The notes: generated from the letters alone by a model not told the origin. A stretch of DNA of 64,000 nt from Trichoderma breve (GCF_028502605.1 NC_079236.1:2666001-2730000), one strand, 5' to 3'; shown: positions 31,840 through 44,100, counted from the first letter of the stretch. Made by a program: numbers and translations.

Positions 31840-33441
31840 ATGATTTCGAGATCGGCTCTCTCTCGAAGCGTGCAACAGGCCGCCCGCCGGTCAGGCGCCG
31901 TGCCTCGCCGCGGCTATGCTGCTGCCGCTGCCCCAACCGCATCGTACGAGACTGCCGATGTCAGTGGGCTGAAGATTGCCTCCAAGGATGCCCACGGACC
32001 GACCACGACGCTGGCGGTTGTGGCCAAGGCCGGAACTCGTTACCAGCCTCTGCCCGGACTGACCTATGGCCTGGAGCAGTTTGCCTTCAAGGTAAGGGCG
32101 CATTCTGCTATTTTTTTGAGCCTTGTTGGCGTAGCTTGAGCTAATTTTATATCGGCTCTAGACCACCCAGCGACGATCTGCCCTGCGCATTGCCCGCGAG
32201 TCTGAGCTTCTCGGAGGCCAATTGACTGCCTCTCACACCCGTGAGGCCCTTGTCATCGAGGCCAGCTTCCTGCGCGATGATCTGCCCTACTTCGCCGAGC
32301 TCCTGGCCGAGGTTGTGTCCCAGACCAAGTACACCAGTAAGAGATGGCCGGATCGCAAAATCTAGAAAAAGCTGATTCTTCACGACGGAGGCTAAAAAAT
32401 TTGTCTTTCATATAGCCCACGAGTTCCACGAGGAGATTGAACGAGTCCTGCCCTACAAGAAGGCCGCTGTCAACGCCGACGTTGCCGGCCTCGCTCTGGA
32501 CAACGCTCACGCTGTGGCCTTCCACTCTGGTCTCGGTGCCGCCCTGAACCCCTCCACCACTGCTCCCTTCCAGAAGTACGTCAACGAGGAGTACGTTGCC
32601 AGCTTCGCCGACGTCGTCTACTCCAAGCCCAACATTGCCGTTGTCGCCGACGGTGCTGGCTCGCAGGCCCTGTCCAAGTGGGTTGACCAGTTCTTTAAGG
32701 GCGTTCCTGCTACCGCCAGCAGCGGACAGACCCTCAAGACCGAGGCCTCCAAGTACTTTGGTGGTGAGCAGCGAACCAGCCACACCTCTGGCAACGCCGT
32801 TGTGATTGCCTTCCCCGGATCCGACGCCGCTGGCTCCAAGCCCGAGATCGAGGTTCTGGCTACCCTTCTCGGTGGTCAGTCCACCATCAAGTGGGCCCCT
32901 GGCTTCAGCCTCCTGTCCAAGGCCACTGCCGGAACTCCTGGTCTCTCCATTGTCTCTTCCAACCAGGCCTACTCCGACGCTGGTCTCTTGACCGTCCAGC
33001 TGTCCGGTGCCGCCGCCTCTGTTCGCAAGGCTGCTGAGGAGACCGTCAAGGCCCTGAAGGCCATCGCCGCTGGCACCGTCAGCAAGGAGGACGTGGCCAA
33101 GGCTGTCGCCAACGCCAAGTTCAACCTGCTCGAGAAGGCCGGCACTCGTGGCTCCAGCGTTCTGCTGGCCGGCACCGGTCTCGTCCACAACGGCAAGGTC
33201 CAGGACCTCGTTGCCCTGACCAAGTCTCTCGACGCTGTCACTGCCGATAAGCTGAAGACGGTGAGTAACTTATTGTTCCCCCTCCTTTCTTCTCCCCCAA
33301 CCGACTTTTTGAGCTATGCTGACATCTCTTTTTTCTCTCAATTAGACCGCCAAGGCTCTCCTTGACGGAAAGGCGACAGTCTCCACCGTTGGTGACTTGT
33401 TTGTGCTGCCTTATGCTGAGGAGCTGGGTCTACGGGTATAG
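31840..33441 (+). CDS. QCR2: Cytochrome bc1 complex core subunit 2
   Basis: Core protein 2 of respiratory complex III in the mitochondrial inner membrane, related to processing-peptidase subunits. Exons 31840-32091, 32162-32336, 32416-33260 and 33346-33441 give 455 residues, the usual size. An N-terminal presequence (MISRSALSRSVQQAARRSG) runs into a mature start near residue 25 (RGYAAAAAPTASYE). The first peptidase-like domain has YGLEQFAFKTTQRRSALRI and SELLGGQLTASHTREALVI. There is no HxxEH zinc motif, as expected for core 2. The second domain contains KPEIEVLATLLGGQSTIKW and AYSDAGLLTVQLSGAA. The C-terminus GDLFVLPYAEELGLRV is typical. All four phases agree. Codon use is strongly GC-biased, as in highly expressed genes. 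Confidence 0.95.
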
Positions 33442-33994
33442 AGGGGGAATTAAGGCGTAAAAAGCTTGTACAACAGTCAGAGTCATCTAGATGTGGGGGA
33501 GGGGCTAAAGTCATGGTGTTGGTTGTGAAAAAGGCCATTTGTATTAAATCCCCTTTTGTTCACTGAAAGCGCGTCTGTCCCATCTTGACCCTTGAATTGT
33601 CGCCAACCCCATATAATGGCTTAGGGAGAACGGAAAAGGAAAAAAAAAGACGATATGATTTTATTGTATTGTGGTCTATGTGGTGTTGGGTTGTATGATG
33701 GGCTTGCTGGATGGGGACGATGAGCAACGAGAGGGCGAACGGCGAAGTGTTTCGGATACAGCTGTATGATGCTGAGATTGTGAAGATGATGTGACGATGT
33801 GATTGTCTTGAGATGGATACCGGCAACGTAATTATTTCCCCCAGGGTTGGCATTGAGCTTGCTAAGGAGCATTGACACTGGCAAGTGAAGGTCAGAAAAA
33901 GCGAGACCGCAAAATGTATACATACATACATTCAGTAATATAGGCACCTAACCAACTCGTAAAAGGCCTATTCAGCCAGCACCCGAATTTAATT

Positions 33995-34110
33995 ATATAG
34001 ATATAGTAGCGGTTGTTAGAAAAATGTAGACATAGTAGCAGTTACTAGAGAAATATAGACTATAGTAGGAAAATGTAGATATAGTAGGGAAATGTAGATA
34101 TAGCAGCTAC
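33995..34110. repeat. Degenerate AT-rich minisatellite
   Basis: Five or so imperfect copies of a unit like AAATGTAGATATAGTAG, about 18-30 bases each, run together across this stretch. The last copies (34050-34105) are the closest to each other. Confidence 0.75.
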
Positions 34111-36697
34111 TCCTCTTGTAGGCGTATAGTTCAACTCGTGGGTGTTCGAAATCTTCCCGGTCTCGGGTTTTCTGTCCTCCACTTGACTGGAGATGATAGG
34201 TATGCGTAATTGTCATGTGGTTTTGTTGACTTTGCTTCTAAATGAACCAACATATGTGCATTATTTGTAAGCCATTGAGGACCCATTGACCTATATTCGA
34301 TGTAACGCGGCGCCCATGGCAGTCATCGCGTCGGTTCATGTTGCCATCCAACCTCATGCTCCGTGAGGCCATCCATGCAATGTAGAATGAAAGCCACGTT
34401 ACTCTACTCACCACAGCGACTACCATTGTAAGCAACCAGGTCATGCAACGAGGCTTGAAGAGAAAGGTAATGTTTTTTTGGTGATAAAGAGCGAGACATG
34501 GAGATGTAGCAATGGGTGTTTGGATTTCAGGTGACTGGGGAGGATTGAGGATTACTAGATGGGCAGGGGAGATAGAAGACTAGAGAGGAGGCTGAAACAG
34601 GGAATGAGAAATAGAGGAGGGGTTTGATAATGTCTTGAAGGAGCATAAATATTCCGTCAATGTGTTAGGGTCACAATGTGCGATGCCCGTGTGTCGATTT
34701 CTACATTTCCTAGTGTGCTGGATGTTGATGTTGTTTATGCGTATATCTACTTTGGTAGCTTCATGCCGTTTAGATGCAGGTGGTGCGTCCGTGTCATGCA
34801 CCTTTTAAGACACTGCTGTCCGACTGCCTGGATCCTGCAAGGGGGCTCTTCCGCCATTGTATCTCTTTGAGATTGATCTCTCTTTGGCGGGATCTTTTGA
34901 TAGATCCGCGTGTTTATATCCTGAAGCGGTGTCATGGTTAGCGATTGCTGCTTGGCGTAAGAGACATGTCAACTGGAGGTGAGAAACACGGAGTTCTGTG
35001 GCGCATATCCATGTGTGTGCTGGGAAAGGGAAGAAATTAATGCTCGTAAGTCGAGAGGCGTGATGAGATTTGGTGCATGGGCGATGGCTGGAAAAAAAAG
35101 GGGCAGGGGAATGGGAAAAAGGCAATTGAAGTGCTATGGACTATCGGATTTTGAAAGGTGACGGCGCAATAAACTAGCGTGGGTGCGGACATGAAGGATG
35201 CTGATCTGTATGATATGGCATGGAGAGAGATTCCCATTGTATGAGATGAGGCCGCCATATAATACTGTAGATGCTCAATTGGTGTAAGTCGATGCGAAAG
35301 ACAAGACGCCAACCACTGGCTTTGGCACGAGCGGGTTTATTGGCCCCGTGATTGCAAGATTGACCAGGCATTGTTAGATGCAATTGTCGAGACAAGGATG
35401 CACTTAATCTCCGCTGGATAAGACATGCAGCAGCAATAATAAAGTGAGGCTGGTGGACAGGGCCCGTCGTCATTTTACTTTTGTCCTTGTGCGGCTGGGC
35501 GAATGACGCGCTCTCGTTTCTTTTGACCCGGCGAACCCCGGGGCCCTGTTGAGATGCTGCCGCATGGGAAACGGGGGGCGGAATCACGCAAACGACATTG
35601 GCTGTGGGAACTGGAGGCGCCACGATGGTGGTATCCAACGAGATTAGGCTGTTGTCTGGAGAGATTTGGCGGGATGGTTTGGTGATGATGATATTCACGG
35701 TGTTTGTATATTGGGCAGAGTACATACATGTACTGTACTTGGACGGGGTGATTCAGAGCTTGCAGAACTGAGGTGTCTCTTCACTTGATTGGGCAAATAG
35801 GGTAATACATGTACTCACTAGTACATTCATACAAATGAGCTTGAAATTTGGAGCTACAAAATATGTACACGCCCGTTCAATCTCATTTAACATTCCATCA
35901 TTGCCCTCCAGCATCAACAATTCCCGTCACCACTGGCCCTTGCCGCAAAAGGGAACAAACCATCTATCCATGCCCCGTTAGCGCCTCGCCCATCTCCTTT
36001 TTCGGTGTCCCAGCAACAGGGGTCTTTCTTCTTGGGCTTTTGGGTCTCTTGGGCGCCATTTGCATGTCTTTGACGGCCGCCTGCGATAGGGCAGCCTCTC
36101 GTCCAGCCACTCCACCCTGCCTGAGCTCGGGTTCTCTAGCGGGCTGTTCAGCGCTTCCAGCGCTCCAGCCTTCTGCTATAACTGGCAGCTCTCCTGATTG
36201 TCTGGAGACCCCTTGCACGTTTCTAAGCGGTGCTCCACAGGCCCCCCGGGAACCATCGAAGTAGCGGCAGCTTGTCTCCAAAACTCTTCCACTCTCGTAG
36301 CGCATTTTGCAGCGCTGGAGCCGCTGGAGCCTGCCGACCTGCATCATCGGAACTCAATTTTTTTTTCTTTTCACCGGTTTCTTTTTTTTTCTGCTTTTCT
36401 TTTTGTGGCTGCACTGCAGTGGCGCCGGTAAGAGGCGCTCCTGCTTGGGAACCGACCGGTAGCACGGGAACCAAAAAAAGTCTCAGCACGGGCAAATCCA
36501 GGTGCTCGTCCTCGTACATGCAGAGACCGGTGTCGAAATCTCAGCTCGACCGCCCAGATCTTACTTGTACATGCCGCTGCCCCCGACTCGCCGAGGCTTC
36601 CCATTTTGCATTCCATTTGCATTTGCCCTTTTCTGGCGATGCTTCTTTGCTCTCTATCTTCTCTTCATAGTCGCTGTGAGTAAACCCTAGCCATGAG

Positions 36698-36717
36698 CTG
36701 TGCTGTGCTGTGCTGTG
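36698..36717. repeat. (CTGTG)4 microsatellite
   Basis: Four tandem copies of the same pentamer seen at 4596-4625. Confidence 0.85.
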
Positions 36718-36996
36718 CGTTGCCCCGCTAGATGCAGCATGCGCTGACCCCCAATGGATGTTGATAGCTTTCACCATCTTGACCAAGCAGCTGTCACTGG
36801 GCAGAACTTGAGCATCAGACAACTGCAACGTCATTCCATTTCTATTTCTTATTTGTCCTACCCGATCTAGCAATTCGCTTTGCCCAACGACTCCAACGCA
36901 TCGCCGGCCCAACATAACGCTCATCTTTGCTTCCATTGACTCTGCTTTTCTTGTCGTTTTCTTCTTCTCATCGTTCTTCTCCTTCCCCCAATCTCA

Positions 36997-37067
36997 ATGA
37001 TCACTCGACGACGACTTGTTACCTCCTAAACATCGTCCTCGTCTTACTGTCCATGGCGGCGAGATGA
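36997..37067 (+). promoter_or_regulatory. Two uORFs before the WD40 start codon
   Basis: uORF1 runs 36997-37029 (ATG, nine further sense codons, TAA). uORF2 runs 37053-37067 (Met-Ala-Ala-Arg-stop). The stop codon of uORF2 overlaps the main ATG in the form ATGA, an arrangement that can allow termination followed by re-initiation. Whether both lie in the transcript is not shown by sequence alone. Confidence 0.5.
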
Positions 37068-40000
37068 CGGCGACTCCCTCCAGCAACCGACTGAAGCTTA
37101 CCCCCTCCAATTCACCTTTTCTCACCACCCGACGCCCGAGGTCTCCGCTGCGTGGTCGACCCGTGTTCGAATCCCGCCTTTCGCTCAAGAGAGTTGTCGG
37201 GACAACATGCCGCTCACCCACCGCCTTTGATGCCGTCGGCACCACCTTTGCCTACACGGCTGGCGGTGCTGTCGTGGTTGTTCATGTCGACGCCGACCAG
37301 TACACCCAGCGATTCTACCGAGCTCGCCCCAATGTTGCGTCCCTCTACGCCGCTTCCCAGAACGGACCATCTGCACCGACGACAACGACAACGGCCCCAA
37401 AGGCCAATGACAGCCGGAACCGTGTTGCTGCCGGCTATCGAGACTCTCACAGTGCGCCAGATTGGGCAGATGGTTCGATATCTAGGACATGGACCAGCCG
37501 CGAGCGTATCAAGGCGGCTACTTGCCTCAGTCTAAGTCCAGATGGCAAGTACTTGGCCGTGGGTGAGACAGGATATTCACCTCGAGTCTTGATTTTCAGC
37601 CTCCAGGATGCATCCTCCGATATTCCTCTAGTGTCAATTAGTGAGCATGCATTTGGCGTCAACGCAGTGGCATGGTCCGAGGATTCCAAGTATCTCGCCT
37701 CCCTCGGAGCCGCAAACGACGGCTATCTGTATGTCTGGAAAGTAGACCCTCGTAATGGCCAGACCAAACTCTTTCAGCAAAATAGGTGCACATCCTACGT
37801 CAAAGATATGGTGTGGCTGGGAAACTCACTCATCACTCTCGGCATCCGGCATATCAAGATGTGGAAGATTGATGAAAACGCTGGCATCTCTCCAACAAAG
37901 CCAAAGTTTGCCTCGGATCACCCTCCATTGTCGCCGACGTCTCAAAAGACATTGCCTGGCCGAAACATTATTCTAGGAGGCCTTCTGGAAGCTACTTTTA
38001 GCTGCGCAGCTGTCGACGGTAGCAGGTTCATCATTTGCACGGAGGCAGGCGATGTGTGCATTTTAGACGGCGACGATAAGCAGACGAAAGTTGTCTGCAT
38101 TCTCAACCTGGAATTCTCTATATCAACCATTCAAATTCGAGGCAATGTCGCGTATGTTGGCGGCAAAGGCGGCGATTTCACAAAACTCGATGTCGTGAGA
38201 CTGATGCACGGGAGCAAGGACTGTATTATTGGCACGTCACAATCCTCGACTGGATTAGTGGCCTTGGGCTTCATGATGAACAACTCAGTCACTATTGATG
38301 CCAAAGGATCGATTGATATCTGGGATTTGGACTACGTACCGGGTCAAACGGCCGAGCCGTCGTCACACATTCATATCCCAGGCCATGGAGAGCCAGTGGC
38401 CGGAATTTGTCCCATGGACAGGTTAAATGAGATGCAGGCGGCTTTTTTGACCTGGTCGTCCTCCGGCATGGTGACTTTTTGGGACTTGGCCGGTAAGATC
38501 AAAGCATCCATCAGCGTTCCGCTGGAAGGTCTGAGTGTGCCGGATGCCACGCCGGAGCCGCCGAATCAATTGACTTGTGTCAAAATCTCAAAGAGTGGGC
38601 GTCTCTTGGTCACGGCTGACCGCCTTGGAGTATTGAGAGTTACGGATACAGTCACAGAGGAGTGTCTGCTCGATACTAAAGCTCACTCAGCTGATTGTAC
38701 ATCCATCAGCCTGTATGAAGATGGAGAGAAATTCCTTATGGCTTGTTGTGGTAGGGACCGCACTGCACAGCTATTTCACCGTGCTTCAGCTAGCGGCAAT
38801 ATCGAGCATTTTCAAACCATTGAGTTTGCCGCCAGGGTTGTTCAAGTTCTCATCTCATCGGATGACAAGGTAATCACTTGTTCGTGGGACCGAATCATGC
38901 ATATTCACGATATAGTTACCAAAGAAGGGGACCCCGACGCAATAGCTGCCATCCCTTCAAAGGTCGTCTCTCTCAAAGCTTCGCCCACTTCCATGACTGT
39001 GAGCTTGGATAGTCGGACAGTGTTCGTTTCTATGCTAGACCGATCTGTCTGCCAGTACGATATCTTGACGGGACGGCCGATCAACTGTTTCAAGTGTATG
39101 GATGAGAGCAGCATAGAATCCGCGGTTCTCGAATCCATATCCATTGAACAGGGTTCGCCCAGAGACTCTGATTTTCTATTGGCCGCCTCCAATACCGACA
39201 AATCCATCCGGCTCTACGACTCTATTTCTGGGAGCTTTTTGGACCGAGAATGGGGCCATACCGAAGCCATCAATGGCGTGTGCTTTGTTGAAGACAGCGA
39301 TGAGAGCAGACGTGTTGTGAGCGTTGCGGCTGACGGGACGATCATGATTTGGTCCCTCGATGTTCATGAGCGGATGAAAAGTAGAGAGCCGTCACCTTCG
39401 AGAGACGCCACCTCGGGCAGGCCACCCTTGCGAAAAGTCTTGTCAAAAGCTGAATTGGCCGAGTTCCAACGCCCGCGAGAAGGATCGACAGGACAACGTT
39501 CCTCGCCGCCGCCGCCATTGCAGATCCGAACGGTACGGAAGCGCAATTCTCGACTCGATCTCTCTTCCAACACCCCCGGCGCTAGGACACCCTCTGGGAC
39601 TTTACGGATTAGCCCTGGCGCCAGCAGGGCCTTGGACGACACGCCTTCGCGCCGAAGGGGCATTGATCATACTAGCAGCCCTCCGCTCAGCCCAAGGGCC
39701 AGGCTCTCTCGCAGGCCATCACTTCCGGCCCTCGGCCATGCAGCGCGCAAGAAAACTTCAACCCCCAACCTTCGTGGAAACACATCTTTGACGGCGGCGA
39801 CGGAACAAACCTGTCGTACTTTGAGGGCATACAGGAAGAAGCTCTCGTCAGCAGAGCCTATCAATCCAGATGCTCTCGGCGAACTGGATCAGGAATTGCG
39901 GTTCACCGCGGCCGCGCTGGGCGACCGCGCAATCAGGAGCAGAGCGATGAACGAAACGGTCCTGAGCGGCCTCTTGGATCAATACTCGGAAAGACTCGTC

Positions 40001-40120
40001 ACCTTATTAGACGAGAAGTTGCGCCTCACCAGCCAACCGATAGAACAAGACACTGAAGTGTCAAGCGTGGATCGTCGCGGTAGCACGGACGAAACCTCAA
40101 GCACAACATCATCAAGATGA
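37064..40120 (+). CDS. WD40-repeat protein, MAPKBP1/WDR62-like
   Basis: Single-exon gene of 1018 residues, with the start at the first ATG in the frame. The N-terminal 30 residues are basic and Ser/Pro-rich (a phospho-site-like PRSPLRG). Two WD40 propellers follow from about 45 to 770: VVGTTCRSPTAFDAVGT opens the first, and CLSLSPDGKYLAVGE, VNAVAWSEDSKYLASLG, GYLYVWKVD, CTSISLYEDGEKFLMACCG, VISSDDKVITCSWDRIM and SVAADGTIMIWSLD are clear blades. This order of two fused propellers resembles MAPKBP1/WDR62 proteins. In animals they bind JNK-pathway kinases or act at spindle poles; a like role here is inference. The C-terminal 250 residues are Ser/Pro/Arg-rich and end in a helical segment (TCRTLRAYRKKLSS onward), possibly a dimerisation element. 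Confidence 0.8.
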   Translation: MTATPSSNRLKLTPSNSPFLTTRRPRSPLRGRPVFESRLSLKRVVGTTCRSPTAFDAVGTTFAYTAGGAVVVVHVDADQYTQRFYRARPNVASLYAASQNGPSAPTTTTTAPKANDSRNRVAAGYRDSHSAPDWADGSISRTWTSRERIKAATCLSLSPDGKYLAVGETGYSPRVLIFSLQDASSDIPLVSISEHAFGVNAVAWSEDSKYLASLGAANDGYLYVWKVDPRNGQTKLFQQNRCTSYVKDMVWLGNSLITLGIRHIKMWKIDENAGISPTKPKFASDHPPLSPTSQKTLPGRNIILGGLLEATFSCAAVDGSRFIICTEAGDVCILDGDDKQTKVVCILNLEFSISTIQIRGNVAYVGGKGGDFTKLDVVRLMHGSKDCIIGTSQSSTGLVALGFMMNNSVTIDAKGSIDIWDLDYVPGQTAEPSSHIHIPGHGEPVAGICPMDRLNEMQAAFLTWSSSGMVTFWDLAGKIKASISVPLEGLSVPDATPEPPNQLTCVKISKSGRLLVTADRLGVLRVTDTVTEECLLDTKAHSADCTSISLYEDGEKFLMACCGRDRTAQLFHRASASGNIEHFQTIEFAARVVQVLISSDDKVITCSWDRIMHIHDIVTKEGDPDAIAAIPSKVVSLKASPTSMTVSLDSRTVFVSMLDRSVCQYDILTGRPINCFKCMDESSIESAVLESISIEQGSPRDSDFLLAASNTDKSIRLYDSISGSFLDREWGHTEAINGVCFVEDSDESRRVVSVAADGTIMIWSLDVHERMKSREPSPSRDATSGRPPLRKVLSKAELAEFQRPREGSTGQRSSPPPPLQIRTVRKRNSRLDLSSNTPGARTPSGTLRISPGASRALDDTPSRRRGIDHTSSPPLSPRARLSRRPSLPALGHAARKKTSTPNLRGNTSLTAATEQTCRTLRAYRKKLSSAEPINPDALGELDQELRFTAAALGDRAIRSRAMNETVLSGLLDQYSERLVTLLDEKLRLTSQPIEQDTEVSSVDRRGSTDETSSTTSSR

Positions 40121-41125
40121 CGCCCTTTTTTCATTATATCTTGTTTGTCACTAAACCATACCATACCATAATTTTGTTTTCTTTTGTACCAAGTGCGGTC
40201 AATCACTACAGGGACGGAACAGCCCACAGAATGGCGTTTGGGATTTCATATATTATCAGGGGGAAGCTCTAGAAATGAGCTTGCCAGGGAGAGGCGGACT
40301 GTGCTTCAGACATGGGGTTCTGCTTTTTACAGCGCTGATATGATACCACGGGAGAATTGGAGTTTAAGGCTGGTAAATCAGATGCATTTCTGTATCTTAC
40401 ACGGGCTGATTGGCCATGGGAGAGTGGCGGTGGCATGAATTCCTTTACATACTAGTTTCAAGAGCAGAGGCCATAAAAGGGCCATTAATCAGGGCAGCTC
40501 CGCGCGCGTGCGTGTGTCGACATGATTCTAAATATTCATACTGATGATTCACAAAGCAATTCCCGTTGTGTCTGAAGAGAAATTCGATGGTTGATGCCTA
40601 TTCGCTGCAGCTGATGCTGGCTTGGCTTTTCTGGATATCACGTGACGTGGCCGCGATCGAAGCTTTGTCCCCTGCATTTCTCCGCTGTTGCAATCTCGTT
40701 TCCTTTCATCTCCAAAAAATTATCCACGACGAACTTTCGCAGCCTCGCAAAAAAGCACATCCTCCGTCACGTGATTCCGGAACAACTCGGTCGCGAACGA
40801 CAAAAAAAAGTTTACAATACGCGGTTGAACGAAGATCGTAGCGCATTGAAACGAACCAGGCCGTGTCGGAGCAGCCACGTCGGGTCAGATGAGAAAAGGA
40901 CGTTGAAGCCACCGCCTGAAGGGACTGGAATCTGGATCCACGGCTGCCTGTACGTTTTATCATCACTTGCTTCATCCCCCCCTGCCATTGTTCGTAATGA
41001 CGTAGATGAGATGTGTCCTAACCATCGTGTTTCGCTTCGTCTCTGATTAGATCGTGGCGCCCATATATCCTGTTGCGACGAAGCGTGACGGCCCCCTCGA
41101 TAGCCGGCGAGGCGGACCTTGGGGC
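40121..41125. other. Intergenic, promoter of the bromodomain gene
   Basis: Two TCACGTGA palindromes lie at 40638-40645 and 40768-40775, about 480 and 350 bases before the start codon. The frame of the next gene is open back to 41054, but without an ATG. No gene seen. Confidence 0.6.
40638..40775. promoter_or_regulatory. Pair of TCACGTGA palindromes
   Basis: Two exact copies 130 bases apart (40638-40645, 40768-40775) upstream of the bromodomain gene. They are identical to the site in the NFU1/QCR2 promoter. Candidate factors are Cbf1-like or other bHLH proteins. Confidence 0.5.
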
Positions 41126-44100
41126 ATGAATCAACCGGCCGCATACACGCCCCTCGAGTCGCTGTTCCTGTTCCAGTCGCTGCTTTCCCACGGAGTCGAC
41201 AGCGGGGCGTTTGCGCGCATCTCGGAGCTGCTCAAGGGGAATGCGCTCATCAAGAGCGGCGACACTTATGATGCTGCGCGTCTAGCCCCGGAGGCGCTGC
41301 AGCAGCTCTTTCTGCGGCTGCTGCGAGATGAGCTCAAGGGCGATGCGGAGCGCGCTGAAGGAGGGGCGGCGGCAGGCGGCGATGGACTGGGATCGCCTGG
41401 GTCGCGTAAGAGGAAGCTGGGGAGCCCTCCGTTGCCGACACTCAAGGAGATCTACGAGAATATCGACCGCATCCCAGCCATAGTCAATCGATTGTACGCA
41501 CGGTACCGAGAACACACGGTCGGACTGATTCGCGAGGACGAACGCAGGTTTGCAACACTTCAGAGGGAGATTCAATTGTTGGAGCGGAGCGAAAAGGAGA
41601 GACTTGCCAAGGTGGCAGCGAGCCAGAATGTCACGCCGACTCTGGCCCCACGAGATCCAAGGGCAGCGGCGGCGACAACGACAACACCGACATCGACAGT
41701 ACCGATTCCATCGCCGATGCCCCCTTCGAATGGAACTACCCCTTCTCCAGCAAAAACACCAGCAGCCCCGGCAGGCATCAGAAAGGGACCGACTCCCAAT
41801 ACGCCTGTCCCACCGCCGAAGCCCCCGATATCTGGCGTTGCAGCGCCCAAGGTCACGTTGCCTACTCAATTGGTACCTGCAACACCACCGCCTCGACAGG
41901 GTGTCTCGCCAAAGCCACCAAATGGAACTTCTTCTGTGCTTCAGGCGCCGGCTGGAATTCCCACGCCACAGCCAACCTCCCAGGTGTTGCAACCACCGAC
42001 GCAGCAACCGCCGAAACAGATTCTTTCTCCCCGACCAGAAGCTGCTGGTCCGCAGCCCCCAACCGCTCCAGGAGCAGCCCCTGCTCAGGCTGGGTCGCTG
42101 AAGTGGGAGAAGCCTTATCAACCTCCGCAAACAACGCCCGGTCTCCCAGCCGAGCAATTCTCGCCACCGATCCTCTCTTCTCCAGGCAATGCAGCTCTTC
42201 AGAAGGCGCCGCCACCACAACAACAGCAGCAACCTCCACCGTCGCAGCAACAATGGCAACGACAGCCAGTATCTCATCCACAACATCCACAACAGCAGCA
42301 TATTCAGTATCCTCCACAACCGCCACACGGACAAGCGGCACATTCACCACAGCCGCAACCGCAACCGCAGCCGCAACAGCAACAGCAACAGGCTCGACCA
42401 CCTGCGGCAAAACCTGTCCTGGTTCCTCCACAACCTGCTGGCCAACTGGCTCCCCCTGCCCTACAGCCAGGACCTCCTCGTCCAACCGGGCCAGGGGCTA
42501 CACAGCAGGTTCGCCCTCCAACAGCACCCCAAGCCCTCACAGGCCGTCCTATACAACCTCAACAACAGCCCCAACTTCATCCTCAGCAGCAGCAAGCGCA
42601 ACAGGGTCAACAAACTACTCCCCAGCACCAGCATATTCAGAGGGCGGTACAGGCCCAGCCATCCTTATTGGCTCAGAAATTCCAGCATATACCGAGAATC
42701 CAGACTCCCCGGGCAATTGCCTCCGCAACTCCTGCCAAAACATCACCTTCGATAACCGCTGCTGGATCTCCCATTCCCAACAAGGGGACCCCTGGAGCTG
42801 TCGCAACGCAGCGATGGCAACCAGGTGCTCCTTCAGCGCAACAAGGAGCCAGGGCGATGCCCTCTGCTTCTCCTACGGCCAAACCGTATGTTGCCCAACC
42901 TCCACGTCCTGCTATTCCAGAGCATATGATTCGGCAGGCGGCTACTCCAGGGCCTGCCAGGCGTCTTAGTCCGGCGTCTCCTGCGCCACGGACTCCAGCA
43001 CCGTCTAGTCCCGTCTCTCTTAAACGTGGATTTGGAACGAAATGGGCATCTCACTCGACACCATCCACTCCTGGTCCGATAACATCGGAACCGGAGAGCC
43101 CGGCCTACGAACCCGTTAGCCCTCCGTTGCCGAGGCCCGCCGTCGCAAAGGATCTTGCAGTCAAGGCTGTCCCTAAGCTGGCTGCCTCGAAACCTACTGC
43201 TAAAGTCGAAGCAACACCTCCAGCAAAAGCACCTCGAGGTCGACCACCCCGTTCGGTGCAGAGAAGTCGTGGCCCGAGCGCAACGCCGTCTGCCACGGGC
43301 ACCAGAAGAAGCCAGTCTGTGATATCCCAAACAGATGAGCTCTCACTAGATCATTCCGTAACCAAGGTAAAGAAGGAGGTTGCTACGCCGCGGCTTCGAG
43401 AAGAAACCGGCGATACAACTGCGGATGAGAGCATGCCAGGACGTGGCCTCATGGCCACACCCAGTAGTATGACCCGTGCACCCAAGCGGAAGCGGCAGGA
43501 TACTCCTACTGACCTTCAAGGCCCTCCAACGCATGTCTTGTGGACGCGAGGATTCACAAAGGTGTCCTCGTCAGCCCTCGACCAGATATCGAGCCATCGC
43601 GACGCCAACATGTTTGCGACAGCGCTGCGAGAAAAGGACGCGCCGAATTATAGGCAGATCGTACTGCAACCGCAAGACATTACCTCTATCCGCTCTGCCA
43701 TCAAGGCAGGTAACAAAGCGGCGCTTCAGGCGGCAGCTAATCTGCCGGGTGGCGATCCGGGCACGGCAAGCGTTTGGCTTCCCATCTCCGACGATCTCGT
43801 TCCTCCGAGAGGTATCATCAACAGCGCTCACCTCGAGCGTGAGCTGGTGCACATGTTCTGCAATGCAATCATGTACAACCCCGATCCCGATCGTGGTCCC
43901 GGACCGGCGTTTATGAGAAGGTCCCAAAGCGATGAGGAAGAAGTTGTTGGCTATCGACTCGACGAGAACGGAGTGGTTAAGAACACGCAGAGCATGTTTC
44001 TCGAGGTTGAGAAGTTATTGGGCGATTTGCGCGCGGCCGAAAAGGACAGGGGTATTCCACCGATATCCACGACGAGGCAAGGAAGTGTAGCCACACCGGC

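Larger units (their letters stand above)
33442..37063. other. Gene-free stretch between QCR2 and the WD40 gene
   Basis: No convincing gene. Open frames are short with no domain. It contains an A/T-rich minisatellite near 34 kb, a (CTGTG)4 run at 36698-36717, and a C/T-rich leader with uORFs just before the WD40 start. Confidence 0.55.

Noticed and set aside
31683..32144. 153-codon frame starting in the NFU1/QCR2 promoter
   Set aside because: Runs out of frame across QCR2 exon 1; Arg/Cys-rich shadow translation.
32253..33188. 311-codon minus-strand frame over QCR2
   Set aside because: Antisense to a firmly identified gene with strong codon bias; Gly/Leu/Val shadow.
37165..37174. GTTCGAATCC, like a tRNA T-loop/B box
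   Set aside because: Lies inside the WD40 coding frame, with no A box or foldable cloverleaf around it.
41282..42485. Large minus-strand frames (353 and 207 codons) over the bromodomain gene
   Set aside because: Shadows of the Gln/Pro-rich repeat codons; Trp/Arg/Leu and Val/Ala low complexity.
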